Source: JBCCBV01 sp039033855 (lineage in GTDB: Bacteria > Planctomycetota > Phycisphaerae > Phycisphaerales > Phycisphaeraceae). Taken from it: a stretch of DNA of 29,210 bases. Under the pieces are notes generated by a model. The model saw nothing but the letters and a program-made list of their open reading frames with translations. It was not told the origin of the DNA and ran no database searches. The translations under genes were made by a program, and so were the position numbers. Where the stretch lies: the NCBI GenBank assembly GCA_039033855.1, contig JBCCBV010000029.1, positions 1 to 29,210 on the forward strand, read 5' to 3'. Positions 15,929 to 23,052 of this stretch are shown piece after piece (within the stretch, counting starts at the first letter, position 1; every line of letters begins with the position of its first letter).

Positions 15929-16651
15929 ATGAGCGAAAAACTCTTGAAAGACGCCGCCCTGTCCCGTGAAACCTGGCGCTTGTTCCGCATCCTCAGCGAG
16001 TTCGTCGACGGCTTCGACGTGATGGGCGACGTCGGACCGGCGGTCACGGTGTTCGGCTCGGCCCGCACCAATCCGGGCCAGCCGATGTACGACATGGCCG
16101 TGAACTGCGGCAAGCTCATCGCCGACGCCGGGCTGGCCACGATCACCGGCGGCGGCCCGGGCATCATGGAAGCGGCCAACCGCGGCGCGTACGACGCCGG
16201 GGGCACGTCGGTGGGGTTGAACATCGACCTGCCGTTCGAGCAATCTTCCAACGAACACCAGACCCACGCGCTGAACTTCCGCTACTTCTTCATCCGCAAG
16301 GTGATGTTCGTCAAGTACGCCTGCGGGTTCATCTTGTTCCCCGGCGGGTTCGGCACGCTCGACGAATTGGCCGAGGTGCTCACGCTGACCCAGACGCACA
16401 AGATCAACCGGTTCCCCGTGGTGCTGGTGGGCAAGTCGTTCTGGACGCCGTTGCTCGATTGGTTCCGGCAATCGCTATTGGCAGAGGAGCACCAGACCAT
16501 CAGCCCCGAAGACCTGGACCTGGTGTACGTGACCGACGACGAGGCCGACGCGGTGGCGCACATCAAGGGCTGCTTCGATCGCGAGGCCTGGCGGACCCAG
16601 GTGCGCCCGACGATCCCCGGGCCGCGGCTCGAGGCCAGCGAAGAGCGGTAA
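15929..16651 (+). CDS. LOG-family nucleotide 5'-monophosphate phosphoribohydrolase
   Basis: A protein of 240 residues of the TIGR00730/LOG family (Rossmann fold). Diagnostic stretches are VFGSAR (41-46), GGGPGIMEAAN (74-84) and PGGFGTLDELAE (138-149), the last being the nucleotide-binding and catalytic motif PGGxGTxxE. FIRKVMF just before it matches the Arg-Lys signature of this group. LOG enzymes release bases from nucleoside monophosphates: cytokinin ribotides in plants and some bacteria, and AMP-type nucleotides in others. Older annotation calls such genes lysine decarboxylase, which is wrong for this motif. ATG at 15929 gives the family-like N-terminus. It follows rplT, separated by a strong hairpin. 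Confidence 0.92.
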   Translation: MSEKLLKDAALSRETWRLFRILSEFVDGFDVMGDVGPAVTVFGSARTNPGQPMYDMAVNCGKLIADAGLATITGGGPGIMEAANRGAYDAGGTSVGLNIDLPFEQSSNEHQTHALNFRYFFIRKVMFVKYACGFILFPGGFGTLDELAEVLTLTQTHKINRFPVVLVGKSFWTPLLDWFRQSLLAEEHQTISPEDLDLVYVTDDEADAVAHIKGCFDREAWRTQVRPTIPGPRLEASEER

Positions 16652-16684
16652 AGACCAGTGAAGAGCGCGATCAACTGGCGACAG

Positions 16685-16756
16685 CCCCTCACCCGGCGAG
16701 GCGGCTTAGCTCGTCTCGCCACCCTCTCCCTTGAGGGAGAGGGTTAGGGTGAGGGG
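16685..16756. repeat. Palindromic repeat, complete left copy (three-way hairpin)
   Basis: Outer arms CCCCTCACCC (16685-16694) and GGGTGAGGGG (16747-16756) are complementary. Between them lie two hairpins: GGCGAGGC with GTCTCGCC (16695-16720) and CCCTCTCCC with GGGAGAGGG (16722-16743). This CCCTCACCC/CCCTCTCCC palindrome family is scattered through many bacterial genomes. The copy ends 19 bp before the DUF559 start codon. It has the same orientation as the right copy. Confidence 0.88.
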
Positions 16757-16775
16757 GGTTCTCCGAGGAACCGCC

Positions 16776-17147
16776 GTGACGAATGAAAAACGAGTACCCC
16801 ACGCTAAGCAGACGCTTCAGCGCGCTCGTACGCTCCGTCGGCGCATGACCGAGCCGGAGCGTCGGTTGTGGTCGCGCTTGCGCGACCGCCGGTGTGCTGG
16901 TTTCAAGTTCCGTCGGCAGGTTCCAATCGGCCCGTACATCGCCGATTTCATATGCGAAGCCGTCAAGTTGGTGGTGGAGGTAGACGGCTTGTCTCACGTA
17001 GGTCGGCAAGGCGCCGACGCGGCCAGAACGCAGCAAATTGAAGAGAAAGGCTACGCGGTGCTGCGTGTCACAAACGATGATGTGTTGCGAGAGATCGACG
17101 CGGTCTTGGAGCACATCGTGGCCGAGGCGAAACGGTTGTCTTCGTAG
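16776..17147 (+). CDS. DUF559 (PF04480) endonuclease-like protein
   Basis: A protein of 123 residues with a DUF559 domain, related to very-short-patch-repair-type and other PD-(D/E)XK nucleases. It shows RRRMTEPERRLWSRLRDRR (21-39), FRRQVPIGPYIADFIC (45-60) with Asp57, and LVVEVDG (65-71) with Glu69 and Asp71-type acids, then a closing helix region. No enzyme of this short stand-alone group has a settled function that I know. GTG at 16776 has GAGGAACC upstream and removes a run of palindrome-derived residues that a longer start would add. The gene fits almost exactly between two copies of a palindromic repeat: 19 bp from the left copy, and its stop is 1 bp from the right copy. Nuclease activity is inferred. 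Confidence 0.85.
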   Translation: MTNEKRVPHAKQTLQRARTLRRRMTEPERRLWSRLRDRRCAGFKFRRQVPIGPYIADFICEAVKLVVEVDGLSHVGRQGADAARTQQIEEKGYAVLRVTNDDVLREIDAVLEHIVAEAKRLSS

Positions 17148-17148
17148 A

Positions 17149-17207
17149 CCCCTCACCCGGTTCGATGGCTGACGCTCATCGAACCACCCTCTCCCGCGGG
17201 GAGAGGG
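17149..17207. repeat. Palindromic repeat, right copy lacking one outer arm
   Basis: CCCCTCACCC (17149-17158) is followed by a perfect 9-bp hairpin GGTTCGATG/CATCGAACC (17159-17185) and by CCCTCTCCC/GGGAGAGGG (17187-17207). The second outer arm seen in the left copy is absent here. The first inner hairpin differs in sequence from the left copy but keeps its position and pairing. This suggests that structure rather than sequence is conserved. Confidence 0.85.
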
Positions 17208-17221
17208 TGCGGAAAGCTAAC

Positions 17222-17440
17222 GCAGACCCCTACGCTGCGGTTTGTGCACCCGTTTTTCGTGCGGCTCTTGCCCGCCCGCACCGCGTCGAGTGCGAAGATC
17301 GCTACGCCCAGCCAGATCAGGCCGAAGGTCGCCACGCGCTCGGGCGTGATTTTCTGGCCGTCCATCAAGACAGCGATCGCGAAGAGGCCGGTCGGCGCAA
17401 GGTATTGCGAGAAGCCCATGGCGTCCCGTTTCAGGCGCGC
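17222..17440 (-). pseudogene. rarD: 3' remnant of a rarD-like (EamA-family) transporter gene
   Basis: The minus strand encodes about 65 residues that match the C-terminal end of RarD transporters: AARLKRDAMGFSQYLAPTG, then ITPERVATFGLIWLGVAIFA and LDAVRAG. Two membrane segments are visible. Full-length RarD has about 300 residues and ten membrane segments, so roughly the first three quarters are missing. The matching region begins within the last codons of the PEP-CTERM gene (GCGGCGCGCC is shared), and its far end runs into the palindromic repeat beside the DUF559 gene. No other part of rarD is found in the window. It is probably inactive debris from a rearrangement. Confidence 0.72.
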
Positions 17441-18111
17441 CGCCGATGGATCAACCCCATCGTGCCGACGGCCAGAAGGCACAGCGAGGCGGGTTCGGGC
17501 ACCACCCCCGGGGACCCGATGAGTTGGATCGTCGCACCGGGCGGACCAAGCAAGTCGTTTACGAAAGGCGCCGAGCGGAAGGCACCGTTCAGGCCCTCAA
17601 TCGATGCGGCCACCTGGCCATTGAAGACTTCCAAGGTGGCCAGGGATTGCCCGCTGTTGGTGTCGGTCGCGGTGAAGCTGACCTCGTCCACGATATCGCC
17701 GAGCGCGTTGCGGAGGACGACGGTGTCGCCGACCTCCTCGATCCCAGAGCCGACGGTGAACACGGGGTTGGGGATGTCACCCCAGATCTCTCGCAGCTTG
17801 TCGCGGGCGGCCTCCTTCTCGTCGTCCCCGGCGAGGCCCATCACGATGACCTTCACTTGGCTGGGCGCAACTTGAAGCCCCGGCACGTTGTTCGGGTTGC
17901 CTTCGCAGGGAGGTTGTCCGTTGACGAGCAGGTCGGTGAGGTCGAAGTCGGACGTACCGAAGTTGGTGACCTCGATCCAATCGACGCCGCCACTGTCGCC
18001 GGCGATTCCGGGATAGACCTCGGTGATGCGCAGGTCCGGCTCGGCCTGGGCTTCTGCCGCGATGCTGATGCAGGCCGTCGCGGCCACGATACGAGTCACT
18101 TCATGATTCAT
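17431..18111 (-). CDS. PEP-CTERM secreted protein with lamin-tail domain
   Basis: A protein of 226 residues. A short signal sequence (RIVAATACISIAAEAQA) leads into a lamin-tail-like domain (PF00932). It shows LRITEVYPGI, then GVDWIEVTNFGTSDFDLTD, and later GDTVVLRNALGDIVDEVSF. The C-terminus is a PEP-CTERM signal: VPEP at 204-207, a hydrophobic helix and a final HRRR. Such proteins are recognised by an exosortase and exported to the envelope or matrix; no exosortase gene is in this window. The start is secure, with GGAGG 4 nt before ATG at 18111. The end of the gene coincides with the break in a rarD-like gene. The role is probably structural or adhesive, which is inferred. Confidence 0.87.
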   Translation of the reverse strand: MNHEVTRIVAATACISIAAEAQAEPDLRITEVYPGIAGDSGGVDWIEVTNFGTSDFDLTDLLVNGQPPCEGNPNNVPGLQVAPSQVKVIVMGLAGDDEKEAARDKLREIWGDIPNPVFTVGSGIEEVGDTVVLRNALGDIVDEVSFTATDTNSGQSLATLEVFNGQVAASIEGLNGAFRSAPFVNDLLGPPGATIQLIGSPGVVPEPASLCLLAVGTMGLIHRRRA

Positions 18112-18420
18112 GACGCCTCCGTGTGAAACTACAGCCTTCCCCGTGTCGGCCAGGTTGCCTTGCCCTGCCAGCGTATCCGTAGGCGGAGAGGAGCGATAGG
18201 GTCGCGTTGGCCTTGCGTCGTCAAGGCCCGGGTCGTTTCGAGACGCCGCGGTCCCGCGCGCCCGGACTCGAGATGCGCCGGCATGCGGTGGATGGCGGAC
18301 CGGGGGCGCCACCGGGGCGCGGCGGCAGCCAGGTAAAAGCCCCTCGGCTTAGTGCGACGGTGGGGCGAGGGTATCGCGGGTTGTCGTGCTGCGGGTTGTC
18401 GGAGACCCCCCTTGCGGGGG
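18112..18420. other. Intergenic region, 309 bp
   Basis: No convincing gene is seen here. It holds the promoter region of the PEP-CTERM gene (18112 upward). Near its right end GCGGGTTGTCG occurs twice, 4 bp apart (18376-18401), followed by the hairpin that overlaps the DUF4914 stop codon. Confidence 0.5.
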
Positions 18421-18422
18421 TC
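18404..18422 (-). terminator. Hairpin overlapping the DUF4914 stop codon
   Basis: GACCCCC and GGGGGTC pair over 7 bp with a 5-nt loop, starting inside the stop codon of the DUF4914 gene as read on the minus strand. No T-run follows. It may slow or end transcription, but the call is tentative. Confidence 0.4.
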
Positions 18423-20325
18423 ACACCGGGATCAGCTTGTCGTAGTCCTCGACCGAGGCGCCGTCGAGGCAGGCCTGGATGATCTGCTGGCCCAGCGGGT
18501 CGAGGTCGTCGTGCTGGAACTTGCGGATCTGGTCGTGGAAGAAGGCCTTGAGCATCTCGGCGCCTTGGTCGTAGCCCGCTTCGCCGACCTCGGGCTGGGT
18601 TTCGACCTGCAGGAACCAGTGGCCGATCTGCTGGCCTTCGACCTGGATGGTCTGGCGGGTCCGGCCGAGCAGCGAGCACCGGCTGGGCAGCAGGTGGTTG
18701 GGGTCGAACGGGTTCGAGCCGCGTCGGGCCAGGTATTCGCGGGTGATCCACTGCGGGGAGAAGCCGACTTCCCAGCAGCCGATGTGCTGGTTGGGGCAGA
18801 GGATGAACATGGTGTCGGTGGTGTCGGCGATCTGGCGGAGCAGGATGTTGGCCTGGTCGACCTTGCGGCCGGTGGCGAAGGGCCAGTAGGAACCGACGCC
18901 CTCGGACTGCATGCCGCCCTTGTCGACGATCGACGGGTTGCCGTGCCCGCGCGGGGCGACCAGCCGCCAGAGCCAGGCGAGCGACGGGGGCAGCAGGTGG
19001 AACAGGCCCATGATGCCGTAGGTGGGGTGCTCGGCGGTGCAGGGCGGGCAGCGGACGCCGAAGGAGCGGATGTCGATGGTGACGTCGCCGTGGACGATGT
19101 TGGGGTAGTCGGCGCGCGACACGACCAGGCGCGGGTTGGGGCAGGGCACGCCGGGCTCGTCTTCGATGTGGTCCCAGATCAGGGCGGTCGAGTTGGGCGA
19201 GGCGTCGATGTTCAAGAACAGCAGCGGGTTCTTGGGGTGGATGGTGAGCTTTTCGAGGTGCGGGTCGGTGCCGTAGTGCGTGATGTGGTTCACGCGGAGG
19301 AACCAGGCGGTTTCGGCGTCGGTGACGGTGACCTTTTTGGGGTCGCCCGGCTCGAGGTGCTGCAGGTCGGGCCGGCACAGGGCCATGTCGTCGGTCACGG
19401 GGTTGAGCTGCACGCCCCGGGGCACGATGAGGAAACGCGACTCGCCGGTCTGCGTATTGGTGCCGAGCTTGAGCCGGCCGTCGGCCTCGCGGTGGAACTG
19501 CTCGAGCATCTCGGACTTGCCGCCGCCCGAGGCGCCCTCGTGCATGAAGGTCACGGTGTTGTCATAGGGGGTGACGGCCTGAACGGTCGAGCAGTGGGCG
19601 GTGGTCCAGTTCTCGCGCTCGCCCAGCGTCAGCAGCATGCCGTAGACGCCCTTTTTCGCGCTGGGGCCGGGGTAAAGGTTGTAAGAGAACAGCTCGTGCA
19701 GGCCGGCTGTCTCGCGGCGGTTGTGGACCACGACCTGCTTGCCGTCGAAGTGCGTGTGTCGGAACGGCGGGGCGATGTAGATGATCGCGGCGTGGTGGTA
19801 GTCGGCTTTGATCTTTTCGAGGGGCACGATGCCTTGGAGCAAGGCCAGGCCGAGGGCGAAGAAGCCGGCGTTGGCCGGGGCGATGGCCAGCGCGGGCAGT
19901 CCGCTGCCGGCGGTCATGCCGGCCTCGAAGAAGAAGCACGCCAGGTCTTGCGTCTTGAGCCAGGCCAGGGTTTCGTCGCGCAGGCTTTCGAAGGGCTTGC
20001 CGAAGCGGCCTTCGTACGTCGGTTTGTCGGTGGCCTGGTCGTCGGCGATGACCATGCAGCTGGGGTCGCGCCGGCGCATGTAGGGTTCGACGTAGTTGGC
20101 CGAGATGCCGTTCTTGACCCGGCAGACGCGGGCCTCGACGACCTTGCCCTTGCCGGGCACGTCGTAGGCGACGTCGTAAAAGCCGTCGGCGCCGACCTGG
20201 TCGTCGGGCACCGCCAGGGCGACGAGTTCCTCGGTCGAGCCGACGAAGGTCACCGATTTGGCTTCGCGCAGCACGGCCTCGGCCGAGCGGGAGAGGGTTA
20301 CGTTTTCGGGCAGCGTCGTTTGCAT
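18421..20325 (-). CDS. DUF4914 protein with HprK/PEPCK-like P-loop
   Basis: A cytosolic protein of 634 residues matching the length and pattern of DUF4914 (PF16260), a family without an assigned function. The notable feature is EGASGGGKSE at 263-272. This fits the G-x-SG-x-GKS-E loop of HPr kinase and ATP-type PEP carboxykinase better than ordinary P-loops. A hydrophobic strand with an acidic end (LLFLNID, 368-374) could play the part of a Walker B. CPPC at 426-429 and two further Cys (510, 517) could bind a metal. No membrane segment or signal is seen. The ATG has AGAGGTG upstream. It stands alone between the PEP-CTERM gene and the divergent PhzF gene. A kinase or carboxykinase-like activity is inference only. 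Confidence 0.82.
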   Translation of the reverse strand: MQTTLPENVTLSRSAEAVLREAKSVTFVGSTEELVALAVPDDQVGADGFYDVAYDVPGKGKVVEARVCRVKNGISANYVEPYMRRRDPSCMVIADDQATDKPTYEGRFGKPFESLRDETLAWLKTQDLACFFFEAGMTAGSGLPALAIAPANAGFFALGLALLQGIVPLEKIKADYHHAAIIYIAPPFRHTHFDGKQVVVHNRRETAGLHELFSYNLYPGPSAKKGVYGMLLTLGERENWTTAHCSTVQAVTPYDNTVTFMHEGASGGGKSEMLEQFHREADGRLKLGTNTQTGESRFLIVPRGVQLNPVTDDMALCRPDLQHLEPGDPKKVTVTDAETAWFLRVNHITHYGTDPHLEKLTIHPKNPLLFLNIDASPNSTALIWDHIEDEPGVPCPNPRLVVSRADYPNIVHGDVTIDIRSFGVRCPPCTAEHPTYGIMGLFHLLPPSLAWLWRLVAPRGHGNPSIVDKGGMQSEGVGSYWPFATGRKVDQANILLRQIADTTDTMFILCPNQHIGCWEVGFSPQWITREYLARRGSNPFDPNHLLPSRCSLLGRTRQTIQVEGQQIGHWFLQVETQPEVGEAGYDQGAEMLKAFFHDQIRKFQHDDLDPLGQQIIQACLDGASVEDYDKLIPV

Positions 20326-20554
20326 GGCGCACCTCTGGGTAAGGCTGGGGTGAAGGATGGGCCGTGTGCCGAAGCGGGTCGGCTTTGTCGGCCGGGTCGG
20401 GCGAGCCGAGCCGGCCGGGGCAGGCGGCCTAATTTACCCGACGCGGGCCGCTGCCGGGGCGCGGGGAGACGGAGCGGAGCGTGATAGAGACCGAGTCGCG
20501 GTTTCCCGGGCGACGCACGCCGTCTTCGTGGCGGGCTGGGGGTACGCTGGTGTC

Positions 20555-21406
20555 ATGCCAAGCTCGCTTGCCGGTGTCGATGCGTTTGTGGATGGGCCGT
20601 TCTCGGGCAACCCCGCGGCGGTGTGTGTCTGCCTTGGCGAGCCGACCGACGACGCCTGGATGCAGTCGCTTGCCCTCGAGATGAACCTTTCGGAGACGGC
20701 GTTCGTCTGGCCGATGGAGCCGGGCCTATTCGGTTTGCGCTGGTTCACGCCCGGGGCCGAGGTCGAGCTGTGCGGGCACGCCACGCTGGCGTCGGCGCAT
20801 CGCCTGTGGGAGCTGGGTGCCGCGGGGTTTGGAAGACCGATTCGCTTTCAAACGAAGTTCTCCGGCGAGCTGACTTGCGAGCGCACGCCGGACGGCGCCG
20901 TCGCCATGGACTTTCCCGCCGACCCGGTGCGCGAAGCCGAGCCCCCGGCCGATCTGTTGGCCATGCTCGGATTGCCCGGCGGCGCGGGCGAGGTTGCGGG
21001 CGGTTTCCGCGCGACGTACGACTGGCTGGTCGTCTTGAAATCGGCCGAGACGGTGCGGCGGGCTTCGCCGGACTTCGGCCGGTTGGCGGCGTTCCACGTG
21101 CGCGGCGTGGCGATTACCGCCGAGTCGGATCGAGACGGCGTCGATATTGAGTCGCGCTTCTTTGCGCCGCGATTGCGCGTGGCCGAGGACCCGGTGACCG
21201 GTGCGCTGCACTGTGCGCTCGCCGAGCTGTGGAGCCCGAAGCTCGGCAAAAAGGAGTTGACGGCCCGGCAGTCGTCGGAGCGGGGGGGCTTGCTCGGCGT
21301 TGCGCGTCGGCCGGGGCCAGACGGGGGGCCGGGGCGGGTCGAACTATCGGGGCGGGCGTCGACCGTGTGGGAAGGGCGCTGGGTGGGCGCCGGGCCTGGG
21401 GTCTAG
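20555..21406 (+). CDS. PhzF-family isomerase-like protein
   Basis: A protein of 283 residues of the PhzF/YddE family (PF02567), a diaminopimelate-epimerase-like fold. Conserved parts are VDAFVDGPFSGNPAAVCV at the N-terminus and NLSETAFV with Glu47 (the counterpart of PhzF's catalytic Glu45). ELCGHATLAS follows in the first half, and FFAPRLRVAEDPVTGALHC in the second. PhzF itself acts in phenazine synthesis, but most family members are of unknown substrate, and no phenazine genes are present here. ATG at 20555 is chosen because family homology begins at once. It is divergent from the DUF4914 gene. The 229-bp gap between them holds no further gene that I can support. Confidence 0.9.
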   Translation: MPSSLAGVDAFVDGPFSGNPAAVCVCLGEPTDDAWMQSLALEMNLSETAFVWPMEPGLFGLRWFTPGAEVELCGHATLASAHRLWELGAAGFGRPIRFQTKFSGELTCERTPDGAVAMDFPADPVREAEPPADLLAMLGLPGGAGEVAGGFRATYDWLVVLKSAETVRRASPDFGRLAAFHVRGVAITAESDRDGVDIESRFFAPRLRVAEDPVTGALHCALAELWSPKLGKKELTARQSSERGGLLGVARRPGPDGGPGRVELSGRASTVWEGRWVGAGPGV

Positions 21407-21462
21407 CCGAAGGCGGGCCGGGGGCTGATCCGGGGGGAGGCAAAGCTCGTTAGCATCCGGGG

Positions 21463-22389
21463 ATGGTGGTGACCTGCCCCAGCTGCGGTTCGAAGATGAA
21501 GGCCGCGGACGAAGCCGTGGCCGCCGGGGCGACCGTGGCGTGCCCGGTATGCGAGCACAAGTTTGCGCTGAAGGCCGAGGACGCCGCGCCGGCGCCGGAC
21601 TCACCCTCTCCGCCATCGCCCGCTCGTGCGAAGCCCGCGCCGCCCTCCGCCAAGCCGTCTAAGGCGCCCAGGCCTAAGCCGGCGGCGCCACCCGCTCCGC
21701 AGCCCGCGCGCGAAGCCCGCCCCAAACGAAAGCCCGAGCCGCGCTCGGCGCCGTCTCCGGAATCGCGCCCGGCGCCGGTCACGGTGCGCAGCGGATCGAC
21801 CGCAACCAACTCTCCCGAAGGACCCCGTCCGATGAAGCTCATCCAAGCGATCGCGTATGTCTTGTTGTTGGTCGGCCTGGTGCTGGTGGTCGGCGCCCGC
21901 GGCATGGACAGCCTGGCCGCGGCGCAGAGCGCCCGGCTGACGGCCAAGCTGAGCCTGGCTCAGGCCGAGTTCAACCAGGAATACGCCGGCAAGACCGTGG
22001 GGCTGGAAGCCGAGCTGCGGAAGCTGGCGACCGACCTCAGCGCCGCCGAGGCCGACGCCCGGCAGGGGCTGATCGATCAGCAGTCGGCCAAACGCACCGA
22101 GCTTCAAGACATCAACCAAGAAAAGGCCGACAAGCAGGCCGAGCTCGACGCGGGGGAATGGCGCGAGTTGCGGGATGAAGCGGAGAACGCCAAGCACACG
22201 GCCGTGATGCGCGGCTACTGGCACGACGTGGGTTTTGTCGGCGGGACGGTGGTGCTGACGCTGGGGCTGGTGGTGGTGGGCTTCTTCGGCCGGGGCGGCG
22301 AGCGTTGGGTCTGTTTGGTGATGATCGCGATCATCACGTTCAGCCTGTACATCGGCGGCATGGCGTGGACGGGGTCGCTGCTGCCGTAG
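21463..22389 (+). CDS. Zinc-ribbon, coiled-coil membrane protein
   Basis: A protein of 308 residues. It begins with an MJ0042-type zinc ribbon (Cys5, Cys8, Cys27, Cys30) with the family pattern CPSCG-x-x-x-x-x-A. An Ala/Pro/Lys-rich linker follows to residue about 123. Next come a membrane segment (about 126-144), a charged coiled coil (about 150-235) and two further membrane segments (about 240-262 and 270-290). Zinc-ribbon proteins with such linkers are abundant in planctomycetes and their roles are mostly unknown. An internal ATG at codon 124 has GAAGGA upstream and could yield a ribbon-less form. It lies 56 bp after the PhzF gene. Function unknown. Confidence 0.75.
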   Translation: MVVTCPSCGSKMKAADEAVAAGATVACPVCEHKFALKAEDAAPAPDSPSPPSPARAKPAPPSAKPSKAPRPKPAAPPAPQPAREARPKRKPEPRSAPSPESRPAPVTVRSGSTATNSPEGPRPMKLIQAIAYVLLLVGLVLVVGARGMDSLAAAQSARLTAKLSLAQAEFNQEYAGKTVGLEAELRKLATDLSAAEADARQGLIDQQSAKRTELQDINQEKADKQAELDAGEWRELRDEAENAKHTAVMRGYWHDVGFVGGTVVLTLGLVVVGFFGRGGERWVCLVMIAIITFSLYIGGMAWTGSLLP

Positions 22390-22495
22390 CAGGCAGATTC
22401 GCTGAGCGCGCTCGGTGTGGACCGAGAGGAACACTGCGCTATGCCGAGCATGCCGGCGTTTTCATTTTTAGCTTGGAATGCTTGCGGGTCTGAGT

Positions 22496-22999
22496 TCAGC
22501 CTGCTGCGGATGCAGACAACACAAGAACGGTATCGACGACGTTTGTCAGCGGGGCGGTAGCGTCGATCGAGATGGCGTTGGTGGGTAGCCCGTGCCCGGT
22601 CTCGTGCTGGAGTCGGGCGAAGTCGGCGCCTTGGTCGGCTGGGCCGCCCCACTCGCAGTCGGGGCGTTCGGCGAGCCGGCGTTCCAAAGTCGGACGGTCA
22701 AGTTCCAGCACGAACACCGCGTCAAAGAGGTCGAGGAACCGGTGGGCGTTGCGTGAGCCGCCGCAGAAAAACGTGGCTTGGTGCGAATGGTCGGCCACGA
22801 TCGCTCGGACCTTGTCGAGGTCCCAGATGTGCTCGCCGGGGGTTTCGGGCGTGGCGGGCTCGCCGGTGTCGGGGTTGCCGGCGTAGGCCAGCTCGCGGTC
22901 GCCGTGGACGGCGTGGTATCCGCGTCGCAAGAGCTCGTCGCAAACGGTGGTCTTGCCGGCGCAAGAGACGCCTTCGATGAGGTAGTTCTTGACGCCCAT
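22496..22999 (-). CDS. P-loop nucleoside/nucleotide kinase-like protein
   Basis: A protein of 167 residues beginning MGVKNYLIEGVSCAGKTTVC, a P-loop (GVSCAGKT, 10-17) at the very N-terminus as in small adenylate-kinase-like NTPases. HGDRELAYAG and a lid-like Arg-rich segment (LDRPTLERRLAERPD) follow, which fits a small-molecule or nucleoside kinase. The substrate is unknown. An in-frame extension to 23056 would add 19 non-conserved residues and overlap the diguanylate cyclase gene, so ATG at 22999 is preferred. It lies downstream of the cyclase on the same strand. Confidence 0.8.
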   Translation of the reverse strand: MGVKNYLIEGVSCAGKTTVCDELLRRGYHAVHGDRELAYAGNPDTGEPATPETPGEHIWDLDKVRAIVADHSHQATFFCGGSRNAHRFLDLFDAVFVLELDRPTLERRLAERPDCEWGGPADQGADFARLQHETGHGLPTNAISIDATAPLTNVVDTVLVLSASAAG

Positions 23000-23052
23000 G
23001 GGGGGATCGACGATGCGGCCGAAGTCGCAGCCTGTCCTCTTAGGCCCCGCCC

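Noticed and set aside
15929..16651. Lysine decarboxylase
   Set aside because: That is an outdated label for this family. The PGGFGTLDE motif identifies LOG-type phosphoribohydrolases, which do not use pyridoxal phosphate.
16731..16775. Longer start of the DUF559 protein at 16731
   Set aside because: It would add residues read from the palindromic repeat. GTG at 16776 has a good ribosome-binding site and gives the usual length.
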